Shown here: piece after piece, positions 16,931 through 24,872 of the stretch
Position numbering within the stretch: the first letter of the stretch is position 1
Layout: the number at the start of each line of letters is the position of its first letter
From: WJMT01 sp964456985
Lineage (GTDB): Bacteria > Acidobacteriota > Aminicenantia > Aminicenantales > Aminicenantaceae
Reading direction: 5' to 3'
Assembly: GCA_964456985.1 (NCBI GenBank)
Contig: CAYWDH010000006.1
Coordinates: 27,136-91,135, forward strand
DNA: 64,000 bases
Made by a program: the position numbers and the translations under genes
Notes under the pieces: model-generated
What the model saw: the letters and a program-made list of their open reading frames with translations, nothing else
Databases searched by the model: none
Told to the model about the DNA's origin: nothing

Positions 16931-16938
16931 AGTCTGGA

Positions 16939-18072
16939 TTGAAACTACTATTAATTGGAGCCACTGTTTTCCAGCGTGATGACTCTGGAAAGTTGACCGC
17001 TAAAAAGATGGTCATTGACTATGTTGAGGAGTTTTTCAATTGGTTCGATCAGGTTATATGGGCAACATCTCTATTCGAAGGGAAGGCGCACACGCGGGCA
17101 ATAATTGACGAACAGAAGGTCAGTCCTTGCATCCTTAGGATCAAGGCAGGAGGTTTATTGCCCAACTATCTTATGCTCCGTGGCCTCATAGATCGGTTGA
17201 CAGTGGTCTTTCTCCACCTGCCAAATGTGTGGCTTGTTCCTATTGTGCTTACTCTTCGACAAAGGGCAAGAGGACTCTTCGTATATGTAGCTAACGATTA
17301 CATCCAGTACAGCGAGATTTCAAGGGAGACGAAAGGAGTGTTACATAGCAAAGTGTTCAAGATTTTCCATGAGCTACCGATCCGGATGGCGGATGGCGTG
17401 ATTGTCCGGGGTAAGCTCAATCAGAAACGAGCGCGACAGTTAAATCCGAATGTAATAAATACTATGCCCATCGGTCTCACGGAAGTCTTATACAAAAGGA
17501 TGAAGGAACCATGCTCTGGCGATTTGATACGTATTCTTTATGTGGGCAAGCTGGTAAAAAGCAAAGGTGTTGAGGTGTTGCTAAGGGCGTTTTCTGATCT
17601 GTGTGAAAGGTTGCGGAACAAGTGGGTTCTGCTAACTGTTGTGGGCACGGGATCTGAGGAGGAAAATCTGAAAAAAATGAGTCAGAGCTTAGGCGTTGAC
17701 GAGAAAATAAAGTTTCTTGGATTTATAGATGATAAGTATTTATTGAGCAAACTTTATGCACAAGCAGATGTGGTGGTCGTTCCATCTACTTACCCTGAAG
17801 GAGTACCTCGGGTGATAGACGAGGCCCTTCTGCATGGAACCCCAGTGGTTGCCTCTATAGTGGGGGGCATTCCCGAACAATTCAGTGAAAAAGAAATCGT
17901 TTTAGTAGCACCTGGGAGAACGGAAGAACTTGTTGCCGCTTTATTAAAGCTCATTAGTGACAAATTATACAGAGCACAACTCTTAGGGACTATGGAAATG
18001 CGAGTTGAAAAGATTCAAAGGGATACTGCTGCAAACCAACATGCAACTTTCATTATGGAACACTTAGAGTAA
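16939..18072 (+). CDS. GT4 family glycosyltransferase
   Basis: A GT-B protein of about 377 residues whose C-terminal half has ILYVGKLVKSKGVEVLLRAF, GTGSEEENLKKM and PEGVPRVIDEALLHGTPVVA, the donor-nucleotide site of GT4 enzymes. The start is uncertain. A TTG at 16939 right after the polymerase stop gives MKLLLIGATVF, a typical N-terminus. An ATG at 16858 would overlap the polymerase gene by 73 bp. Confidence 0.8.
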   Translation: MKLLLIGATVFQRDDSGKLTAKKMVIDYVEEFFNWFDQVIWATSLFEGKAHTRAIIDEQKVSPCILRIKAGGLLPNYLMLRGLIDRLTVVFLHLPNVWLVPIVLTLRQRARGLFVYVANDYIQYSEISRETKGVLHSKVFKIFHELPIRMADGVIVRGKLNQKRARQLNPNVINTMPIGLTEVLYKRMKEPCSGDLIRILYVGKLVKSKGVEVLLRAFSDLCERLRNKWVLLTVVGTGSEEENLKKMSQSLGVDEKIKFLGFIDDKYLLSKLYAQADVVVVPSTYPEGVPRVIDEALLHGTPVVASIVGGIPEQFSEKEIVLVAPGRTEELVAALLKLISDKLYRAQLLGTMEMRVEKIQRDTAANQHATFIMEHLE

Positions 18073-18196
18073 GGCAGTCCAAAAAATAGCGTCCGCCTCA
18101 GTTCCGATAATTTTAAGTAATAATAGCTTTTTAATTATCCCTATTACTGAAAAAAGCTTTGAAATTATTGCTCTTGTTTAATCACAAAATGTCATA

Positions 18197-18427
18197 GTGC
18201 GGAGGGAGTTTCTTCGCTTGGATTCTGAGGATCATTTATATTTCGAAAAGGATACACACCTTAAAGAGAAGTCAGATTTAGTCTTGAAACCGGATCACTT
18301 CCAACAATGGGAGCAGATTTATCAAAGAATTAAAACTTGGAGAACAATAAGAACGACAAATGGTCTAGGGGAGACATGTTTTTGGATTAAGCCATGCTCA
18401 GGTTTGGGTGGAAATGAAAATTGTTAA
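18197..18427 (+). other. Unrecognised 76-codon ORF, possible gene fragment
   Basis: In the 340-bp gap before the second FkbM gene an open frame from GTG encodes a polar, charged 76-residue peptide with DHFQQWEQIYQRIKTWRTIR. No family is recognised and there is no clear ribosome site. It overlaps the next gene's start. It could be a remnant of a larger gene or chance. Confidence 0.25.
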
Positions 18428-19283
18428 TATCTTAAGATTTATATGGAAATCCCCGCTCAATAAGGGGAAACGTATTAAAGCTTTCGCACGATTCTTCCGC
18501 TGGCAAGTTGGAAGTTTGATATTAGATAAGCCTATTATATGGCCTTTTGTCAACGATGCCAGATTGGTCATTTCAAGAGGTATGACGGCAGCTACAGGAA
18601 ACATATATTCAGGATTAATGGAGTATAATGAAATGGCCTTCCTATTGCATTACCTACGTGAGAATGATGTATTTTTTGACATAGGATCCAATGTGGGAAC
18701 ATATACTATTTTAGCAGCAAAAGTCGTTGGTGCGCAATGCGTATCAATTGAGCCCGATCCAATGAATTATCAAGCTCTTTTGGACAATATATGGATCAAT
18801 CGAGTGCCTGACATTGTTGAAGCCTATAATATTGCAGCTGGCAGGCAAAAGGGAAGAATTCAGTTTTGCTCAGGATTTGGATCTGTCAGCTGCGTTAGAA
18901 CAGAGGATGCCAAGGTTGATTCGATTGAAATCGATGTAGTTCCAATTGATCATCTTGCATACAAAGTTTGTCCCAATGTTTTAAAAATTGATGTAGAAGG
19001 ATATGAAAGTGAAGTAATATCTGGAGGAAAGCAAATTCTAAAGAATAAAGGATTAGATGTTGTGATTATGGAGCTGAGAGGGCATGGGAAAAGATATGGA
19101 TTCAACGAGCGAAATTTAGATCAATTGATGCGTTCCCTTGGTTTCAAATCATGTTTGTATGATCCTGTCGCTCGAATGATAAAAATAAAGAAAGATAATG
19201 AGCTCGGAGATATGCTTTATATTCGTAATATTAAAGAGGCTATTATGCGTGTAACCGTTGGCCCGAAATGTCGAGTAGGTTAA
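18414..19283 (+). CDS. FkbM family SAM-dependent methyltransferase, no. 2
   Basis: The 289-residue product carries VFFDIGSNVGTYTILAAKVV (SAM motif I, near residue 88), CVSIEPDP and VLKIDVEGYESEVISGG, the FkbM layout. A role in O-methylating a sugar of the locus product is likely. The ATG at 18414 is preferred over a GTG six bases upstream. The region is AT-rich, and the gene is followed after 160 bp by the left end of an IS element. Confidence 0.87.
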   Translation: MKIVNILRFIWKSPLNKGKRIKAFARFFRWQVGSLILDKPIIWPFVNDARLVISRGMTAATGNIYSGLMEYNEMAFLLHYLRENDVFFDIGSNVGTYTILAAKVVGAQCVSIEPDPMNYQALLDNIWINRVPDIVEAYNIAAGRQKGRIQFCSGFGSVSCVRTEDAKVDSIEIDVVPIDHLAYKVCPNVLKIDVEGYESEVISGGKQILKNKGLDVVIMELRGHGKRYGFNERNLDQLMRSLGFKSCLYDPVARMIKIKKDNELGDMLYIRNIKEAIMRVTVGPKCRVG

Positions 19284-19425
19284 AGGATTTTATAATATCA
19301 ATAAATAAAAAAGGTGTCTTCCTTTTCCCAAATAGTATAAATTTACTTAAAAATATTTTTAATCGTTTTTTACTTCACTGAGCAACAATAGGAAAATTAA
19401 AATATTTAAACCAAATCGGATCTCC

Positions 19426-19472
19426 TGGACCTCCTCCCAAAAGATGGACCTCCTCCCAAAAAACTGGTCCAC
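19426..19472 (+). repeat. IS left inverted repeat with an outer partial duplicate
   Basis: TGGACCTCCTCCCAAAA occurs at 19426-19442 and again at 19445-19461, two bases apart. Only the inner copy continues into AAACTGGTCCAC, which pairs with the right end at 20625-20650. Confidence 0.7.
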
Positions 19473-19520
19473 GCAAAATGTTAGTTTTTCTGGCAAAATC
19501 TCTAGGAGGAGGTTTTGTCT

Positions 19521-19787
19521 ATGAAGAAGTCAAAGTTTAGCGATGAGCAGATCGCCTTTGCTTTAAGGATGGCTGAGACAGGCACAAGGGTGGTTGAAGT
19601 GTGCAGGAAGTTTGGGATCTCAGAGCAGACCTTTTACCGCTGGAAGCGTAAATACGGAGGGCTTGGAGTATCTGAGCTCCGCCGATTGAAACAGCTGGAG
19701 GAGGAAAATAGGCGTTTGAAGCGGATGGTGGCTGATTTAAGTCTTGACAAGCAGATGCTCCAGGATGTTTTATCAAAAAAACTCTAA
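19521..19787 (+). CDS. IS3-family transposase OrfA
   Basis: The 88-residue protein has an HTH_Tnp_1 domain (FSDEQIAFALRMAETG, VCRKFGISEQTFYRWKRKYG) and a leucine-zipper-like tail (LRRLKQLEEENRRLKRMVADL), as in IS407-group OrfA. AGGAGGAGG eight bases before the ATG at 19521 decides the start. A correctly phased slippery heptamer A-AAA-AAA (19775-19781) just before the stop, and OrfB in the -1 frame with no intervening stop, indicate programmed frameshifting to an OrfAB fusion. Confidence 0.92.
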   Translation: MKKSKFSDEQIAFALRMAETGTRVVEVCRKFGISEQTFYRWKRKYGGLGVSELRRLKQLEEENRRLKRMVADLSLDKQMLQDVLSKKL

Positions 19788-19810
19788 AGCCAGCCCAGAA
19801 GCGAAAATTT

Positions 19811-20644
19811 GTGGAGCGTCTCATGAATGCATACCGAGTGAGTGAACGGCGGGCATGCCAAGTCATCAGGATTGGGCGATCCTCTCATCGGTACTGTTCT
19901 CAGGGGAAGGATGACCGGGCTCTGCGGATGCGGATTCAAGAGATCGCAGCCACACGTGTTCGGTACGGATATTTAAGGATTTATATTCTGCTTCGGCGCG
20001 AGGGCTGGCGCGTCAATCACAAGCGGGTTTATCGGATCTACAGGGAGGAGGATCTGAACTTGCGAAGGAAACGCCCTCGTCACCATGTGACAGGAAGTCG
20101 GCGGATGGATCGGCCTAAAGCCGAGTGTCCTAACGCCTGCTGGAGCATGGATTTTGTTTCTGACAGCCTCTTTAATGGACGTCGTTTTCGATCTTTAACG
20201 ATAGTCGATAATTATAGTCGCGAATGCTTGGCGATCGAAGCCGGCCAAAGCATTAAGGGTCACGATGTTGTGACAGTAATGGACCGACTCTTACAAGATC
20301 GAGGCATACCAAAGCGCATTCAATGTGATAACGGAAGCGAGTTCATCTCTAAGGTTTTGGATAAGTGGGCTTATGAACATGGAGTGACTATTGATTTCTC
20401 GAGGCCTGGTAAACCGATGGACAATGCAATCATTGAATCGTTTAATGGATCATTTCGAGATGAATGTCTGAATGTAAATTGGTTCTTGTCAATTGAAGAT
20501 GCAAAAGAGAAAATAGAGATGTGGCGTAAAGACTACAACGAGTTTCGGCCGCACAGCTCGCTTGAAGACTTGACGCCAAGACAGTTTGTAGAACAGTTTG
20601 AAAACCAGAAAACTATATTTTTGACTGGTCCAGTTTTTGGGTGA
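19811..20644 (+). CDS. IS3-family transposase OrfB (DDE integrase)
   Basis: The 277-residue protein has an HTH_21-type N-terminus and an rve integrase core with an intact DDE triad: Asp in CWSMDFVSD, Asp in IQCDNGSEF and Glu in NAIIESFNG. The C-terminus has the typical YNEFRPHSSLEDLTPRQF. It is in the -1 frame relative to OrfA and is most likely made as an OrfAB fusion. No inactivating mutation is seen, so the element may be active. Confidence 0.93.
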   Translation: MERLMNAYRVSERRACQVIRIGRSSHRYCSQGKDDRALRMRIQEIAATRVRYGYLRIYILLRREGWRVNHKRVYRIYREEDLNLRRKRPRHHVTGSRRMDRPKAECPNACWSMDFVSDSLFNGRRFRSLTIVDNYSRECLAIEAGQSIKGHDVVTVMDRLLQDRGIPKRIQCDNGSEFISKVLDKWAYEHGVTIDFSRPGKPMDNAIIESFNGSFRDECLNVNWFLSIEDAKEKIEMWRKDYNEFRPHSSLEDLTPRQFVEQFENQKTIFLTGPVFG

Positions 20645-20650
20645 GCCTCA
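20625..20650 (-). repeat. IS right inverted repeat
   Basis: The sequence ends CTGGTCCAGTTTTTGGG then TGAGCCTCA. Its reverse complement aligns to the left end with a couple of gaps (CCCAAAAA-CTGGACCA against CCCAAAAAACTGGTCCA). The transposase stop is inside it. Confidence 0.75.
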
Positions 20651-20818
20651 ATCTCAAGACAAAAGGTACGAGGATTTCAAGTTTCATTTTCATTTAATTG
20701 AATTTATTTCTTTAATAAACAAGTAACTTTCGTTGTGGAAGGATATCGTCATTTCTCCGCAATATAACAGTAAGAGTTTATAATCTCCGTAAATTAAAGT
20801 CACGTTGCAAATATTCAA

Positions 20819-21943
20819 ATGAAATATACAGTAGTTATTCTCCACAATATAATCTCTCCATATAAAACTTTATTATTTAATACTCTTTATGAAAAATTTA
20901 AAAGTTTAAAAGTTTTATATTTGGCCGAAACAGAACGGAGAAGGAAATGGAAAATAAAATATAATGAATTAAAATTTCCATATGAAATTATGTTTAATAT
21001 GCCTCTTGATGGGATTCCAAAAATTTTCCTATTTATAAAAACGTGGCAAAGATTAAGCGATTTAAATCCTGATATACTCATAATAGGTGGATATTCATAT
21101 GCATCATATTGGGCTGGATTTTTATGGGCAAAGCTTAGGAAAAGAAAAATTATTCTCTGGTCAGCATCAAATGAAGAAGATAAGGATAGATTATTTATAA
21201 ATGAAAAATTTAAAAGTTTTTTTGTTAATAGATGTGATGCTGCAAATGTATATGGAAAAAGGGGCCGTGATTATCTTTTAAAACTTGGGATGAGTAAAAA
21301 TAGAATTTTTATTATAGGTAATGTTACTGACAATTCATTTTATTATAATAAGGTTATGAAGCTAAAAACAAAGAGAGAAGTTTTATGTAATCAATTTGGA
21401 ATTCCTGATCATAACTTTGTTTATATTGGAAGGCTTTCGCGAGAAAAGAATATTTTAAATCTCTTAGATGCTTACAGTAGGTTAAAATCAAAAGAAATTG
21501 GCTGGGGACTAATCTTGGTTGGAAATGGTCCTCAAAAGATTGAGATAGAGGATTATATAAAAAAACATTCCCTTAAAGATATTTTTTTACCAGGATTTAG
21601 ACAAAAAGAGGAAATTCCGCAATACTTAGCAGTAAGTGATGTCTTTATTCTCCCAAGTATTTCGGAACCTTGGGGATTGGTTGTTAATGAAGCAATGGCC
21701 GCTGGATTACCTATATTAGTATCAATAAAATGTGGGTGTTATCCTGACTTAGTAAAAGATGGTGTCAATGGTTTTTCATTTAATCCTTTTGATGTGATGG
21801 GTCTTTATAATTTAATGAAAAATATTGTTCAAGAAAAATATGATTTAAATGAAATGGGAGAAGCTTCGCTTTTTTTTATTAATAAATATAGTCCTGAAAA
21901 TGCTTCGAATATCATAAAACGAACTATTGATGAAGTTTTATAA
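20819..21943 (+). CDS. GT4 family glycosyltransferase (AT-rich gene)
   Basis: The 374-residue GT-B protein has YIGRLSREKNILNLLDAYSR, VGNGPQKIEIEDYI and SISEPWGLVVNEAMAAGLPI, whose E-x7-E pair marks GT4. It is likely a sugar transferase of the repeat-unit pathway. Base composition is very low in G+C (about 27% in a row I counted), clearly below its neighbours, and the protein is Lys/Ile/Asn-rich. It starts 170 bp after the IS right end, which suggests recent acquisition. Confidence 0.87.
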   Translation: MKYTVVILHNIISPYKTLLFNTLYEKFKSLKVLYLAETERRRKWKIKYNELKFPYEIMFNMPLDGIPKIFLFIKTWQRLSDLNPDILIIGGYSYASYWAGFLWAKLRKRKIILWSASNEEDKDRLFINEKFKSFFVNRCDAANVYGKRGRDYLLKLGMSKNRIFIIGNVTDNSFYYNKVMKLKTKREVLCNQFGIPDHNFVYIGRLSREKNILNLLDAYSRLKSKEIGWGLILVGNGPQKIEIEDYIKKHSLKDIFLPGFRQKEEIPQYLAVSDVFILPSISEPWGLVVNEAMAAGLPILVSIKCGCYPDLVKDGVNGFSFNPFDVMGLYNLMKNIVQEKYDLNEMGEASLFFINKYSPENASNIIKRTIDEVL

Positions 21944-22112
21944 GTAAAATATTGGAAGTTTTACATATAGCCTTAAATAATTATCCTATATAAAGAGCAC
22001 TTTGATAGAGATATCCCAAATTTTAAGAATATTCCATTTTATTATCAAAAAAGAAATAATACTTGAATCAAGGTAAAGTTATGTTTTCAAATCATAAAGG
22101 GTAAATTAAGGA

Positions 22113-23276
22113 ATGATAAAAAATATTTTATATACTTCATCTGATTCTTCCCCCCAAAGTGGTGCTTTTCTTCAGCTTCTATATATGACCAAGGGCATAT
22201 CAAATTATGGCTATAATTCAATTTTAGCTTTACATAAAGAAGGGCAAGAATTATTTTTTTGGAGTGAATCTAACAAGCAAAAGGTTTTCTTTTTTGATTT
22301 GCCAAGGTTAAAGCGTCACCAAAATGCTGTATATTATTTAAAATACTTGCTACAGAATATAATTTGTATTGTTGGTCTGGTTAGATTAATTAAAAGAAAA
22401 AATATTAAAATTGTTCACATAAACGAAATCTATGATATCTATGCTGGGATAGCTTCCTTTATAGCTGGGGTACCATGTGTATGGCATATTAGAGCAGAAC
22501 CTTTGCAATGGATTAAGTGGTTTTTATCCAGAATTGTTCTTGTATTTGCAAAGAAAGTTATAGTTGTTTCAAAATCAGTCCAGAATCAGGTATTTAAAAA
22601 AGTAAATGGGAGAAAAGTGAATATCTTATATGACCCCGGTCCTGATTTGATTAAATTTAATCCTGAAATAGATGGATCTTTAGTGAGGAAAGAATTTGGT
22701 ATTTTTAAAGATGATTTTCTCATTACTCAGGTTTCTAAACTTGTTGAACAAAAGGGGCATGAAAATTTAATTAGGGCAGCACCTATTGTACTTAAATCAT
22801 TTCCCAATAATCGTTTTATGATAGTTGGAGGACAACTGGAAGGAAAACATCATGAAAAATATGCAAATTATATAAAAGCACTTCCTAGCAAATTAGGAAT
22901 CAAAGAAAAAGTTATATTTACGGGTTATCGTGAAGACATTCAAAGGATTATATCAGCTTCGGATATAATTGTTCACTGCCCTATGTATCCTGACCCTTTT
23001 CCTGGTGTGGTGCTTCAGGGAATGGCTGTTGGAAAACCTGTTATAGCATCAAATCTTGGGGGAGCCTGTGAGCAAATTGAAGATGGGATTTCAGGGATAT
23101 TGATTGAACCAAGCAATCATAATTCTCTTGCAAGTGCCATCTGTTCATTGTTAAAAAACAATGAAAAACGACAAAATCTTGGTAAGATCGCAGCAGAACT
23201 AGTAGCTTCAAAATACACACCAGATAGATTCTTCAAAAATCTCTCTAAGATATATAATGAAATAATAAGGTTATAA
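22113..23276 (+). CDS. GT4 family glycosyltransferase (AT-rich gene)
   Basis: The 387-residue GT-B protein has ITQVSKLVEQKGHENLIRAA, VGGQLEGKHHEKYA and CPMYPDPFPGVVLQGMAVGKPV. Here the usual first Glu of E-x7-E is Asp and the second is Gln, a variant seen in some GT4 members. The N-terminal half holds SSPQSGAFLQLLYMTKGI, an acceptor-site-like loop. It shares the low G+C of the 20819 gene. It is separated from its neighbours by about 170 bp upstream and a pseudogene downstream. Confidence 0.85.
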   Translation: MIKNILYTSSDSSPQSGAFLQLLYMTKGISNYGYNSILALHKEGQELFFWSESNKQKVFFFDLPRLKRHQNAVYYLKYLLQNIICIVGLVRLIKRKNIKIVHINEIYDIYAGIASFIAGVPCVWHIRAEPLQWIKWFLSRIVLVFAKKVIVVSKSVQNQVFKKVNGRKVNILYDPGPDLIKFNPEIDGSLVRKEFGIFKDDFLITQVSKLVEQKGHENLIRAAPIVLKSFPNNRFMIVGGQLEGKHHEKYANYIKALPSKLGIKEKVIFTGYREDIQRIISASDIIVHCPMYPDPFPGVVLQGMAVGKPVIASNLGGACEQIEDGISGILIEPSNHNSLASAICSLLKNNEKRQNLGKIAAELVASKYTPDRFFKNLSKIYNEIIRL

Positions 23277-23305
23277 TTTTCAATTAATATTTCTAGGGAG
23301 GCTCC

Positions 23306-23587
23306 ATGAAGAAAAGCCTTAGTTTGTGGTGTGAGTGGTTTTATTGGAAGTCATCTTGTTAAGAGATTAAAAATGGAAGGATATTGAGTGTTGTGTATTG
23401 ATTTAAAGTATCTTGAGTTCAGCGAGACCAAGGCAGATGATTTTGTAATTGGTGATTTGCGGGATTCTTAGATTTGTCGTTCTGTGGTTGATATAAAATT
23501 TGATGAAGTTTCCCAATTGGCAGCTGATTTGAGAGAGCCAATATATGGATTGAAAAGCAGGTGAGAAAAGCGGGATTAGATAAGTAA
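23306..23587 (+). pseudogene. Broken NAD-dependent sugar epimerase/dehydratase
   Basis: After a good ribosome site (AGGGAGG) and ATG, one extra A shifts the frame. In the corrected frame it reads ALVCGVSGFIGSHLVKRLK, the GxxGxxG NAD site of SDR-type nucleotide-sugar epimerases, then an in-frame TGA, then DDFVIGDLRD, a TAG, and FDEVSQLAAD. The middle of the protein is deleted: another frame gives WIEKQVRKAGLDK before a stop, resembling an epimerase C-terminus. The N-terminal text resembles GDP-mannose 3,5-epimerases. Fewer than 100 of the usual ~330 codons remain. Confidence 0.75.
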
Positions 23588-23608
23588 AATAGTCGCAATT
23601 AGTTTTTG

Positions 23609-24832
23609 ATGATTCAAAAAGTAGGGGGGAATAAAAGAGTATTGGTCATTAACCAGTATTATGCCCCGGATATTGCTTCAACAGGACAATATGCTACCGA
23701 TATTTGCAGCGGACTTGCAAGGATGGGGCACGAAGTTCATATGGTGACCGGACAGCCAAGCTATACTTCATCTTCGCCTAAGGCTCCTGGATATGAAATG
23801 TTGAATGGAGTTCATGTTTACCGCATTTCTATGGGGAAATTTCGTGGTCGAAAGAATATAAGAATTAGAGTTTTTGGATATCTAAGGTTTTTATGGAGTG
23901 CCTGGAGAAAGGGGAAAGAGTTAATCCGAAGAAGCGAATTCGCGACAGTGATGACTTTCCACAATCCACCATTTGTTGGCTTGTTGGGAGCTCATCTTGC
24001 CAAAAAATATAATTTACGGTTTATATATGTTCCCTATGATATTCATCCAGATATATTGCTAACTATAGGGTGGAAATTGCCTAAACCTATGATTTGGATG
24101 TGGGAATTAATGAATGAGAAAGTTTTCCAGAGAGCCCATGGAATCGTGGCTCTTGGGCATGGTATTAAATATAATTTAATTAATCATAAAAATGTATCCC
24201 CAAATAAGGTTCATGTGATTCCTCTTTGGGGAAAGCCTGAGTTTAATGGCATTCCTGAGAGTGGAAGGATATTGAAGGATTTGGGAATAAAAAATGATGA
24301 ATTGGTATTTCTCTATGCTGGAAATATGGGAACTCTTCATAACCTGGACTTTATTCTGGATGCTGCTAAATTGCTCAAAGATCTTTCGGTTCGGTTTTTT
24401 TTCCTTGGTGATGGAGTAAAAAAACAGTCCCTTGTTTCAAGGATAAGGGATGAAAAGATTCAACAGGTAAAAGTTTTTCCTTATCAGCCCTGGGATAAAT
24501 TTATACAAATTTTAGCTGGTTCAAGTGCTTGTTTTGTTCCTCTTGGTTTTGGCCTTGAAAAACTGGCTGTGCCGTCCAGGGCTTATACTTTTCTCTCGGC
24601 TGGAAAGCCGTTGATTACCATGATGGCTCCTGAGGCGGATATCGCTCAGTTGGTTACAGAGACAGGATGCGGATGGAATGTTTCGAATGGAGAGGAGTTG
24701 GGAGAGCTGATAAGGCGTTTAGTATATAATCCAAAAGAATTATTGAAGCGAGGAAAGATAGCAGGAAAGGTATATGAAGAAAGATTCCGTAAAGATAAAA
24801 TTATCCAGAGATATGCTGATCTTTTCGAATAA
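23609..24832 (+). CDS. WcaI/WbuB-type GT4 glycosyltransferase
   Basis: The 407-residue protein starts close to VLVINQYYAPDIASTGQYAT and has HEVHMVTGQPSY, VPYDIHPDI, YAGNMGTLHNLDFILDAA and PSRAYTFLSAGKPLI. This is the signature set of WcaI/WbuB-like GT4 transferases of capsule and colanic-acid loci. A paralogue lies at 62196. An in-frame TTG three bases upstream is possible. It precedes the initiating sugar-phosphate transferase gene by 40 bp and marks the return to moderate G+C. Confidence 0.87.
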   Translation: MIQKVGGNKRVLVINQYYAPDIASTGQYATDICSGLARMGHEVHMVTGQPSYTSSSPKAPGYEMLNGVHVYRISMGKFRGRKNIRIRVFGYLRFLWSAWRKGKELIRRSEFATVMTFHNPPFVGLLGAHLAKKYNLRFIYVPYDIHPDILLTIGWKLPKPMIWMWELMNEKVFQRAHGIVALGHGIKYNLINHKNVSPNKVHVIPLWGKPEFNGIPESGRILKDLGIKNDELVFLYAGNMGTLHNLDFILDAAKLLKDLSVRFFFLGDGVKKQSLVSRIRDEKIQQVKVFPYQPWDKFIQILAGSSACFVPLGFGLEKLAVPSRAYTFLSAGKPLITMMAPEADIAQLVTETGCGWNVSNGEELGELIRRLVYNPKELLKRGKIAGKVYEERFRKDKIIQRYADLFE

Positions 24833-24872
24833 TTAAAGTTTTAGATACAAATTTCCAGGGGATAGGGAACCG

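Larger units (their letters stand above)
19445..20650 (+). mobile_element. IS3-family insertion sequence, IS407-like group
   Basis: A 1.2-kb element has two overlapping-frame transposase genes and related terminal sequences. The left end is TGGACCTCCTCCCAAAAAAC then TGGTCCAC; the right end, read inward, is TGAGGCTCACCCAAAAACTG then GACCAG. Both start TG, as IS3 elements do. The first 17 bases of the left end also occur once more just outside (19426-19442). I see no convincing target duplication. It lies at a shift in base composition inside the transferase region. Confidence 0.85.

Noticed and set aside
16858..16938. ATG start for the GT4 gene at 16.9 kb overlapping the polymerase by 73 bp
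   Set aside because: The extra residues are the out-of-frame reading of the polymerase C-terminus and do not resemble a GT4 N-terminus.
19515..20644. OrfA/OrfB frame break as evidence of a dead transposase
   Set aside because: A phased A7 slippery site and a stop-free -1 frame show the normal programmed frameshift of IS3 elements.
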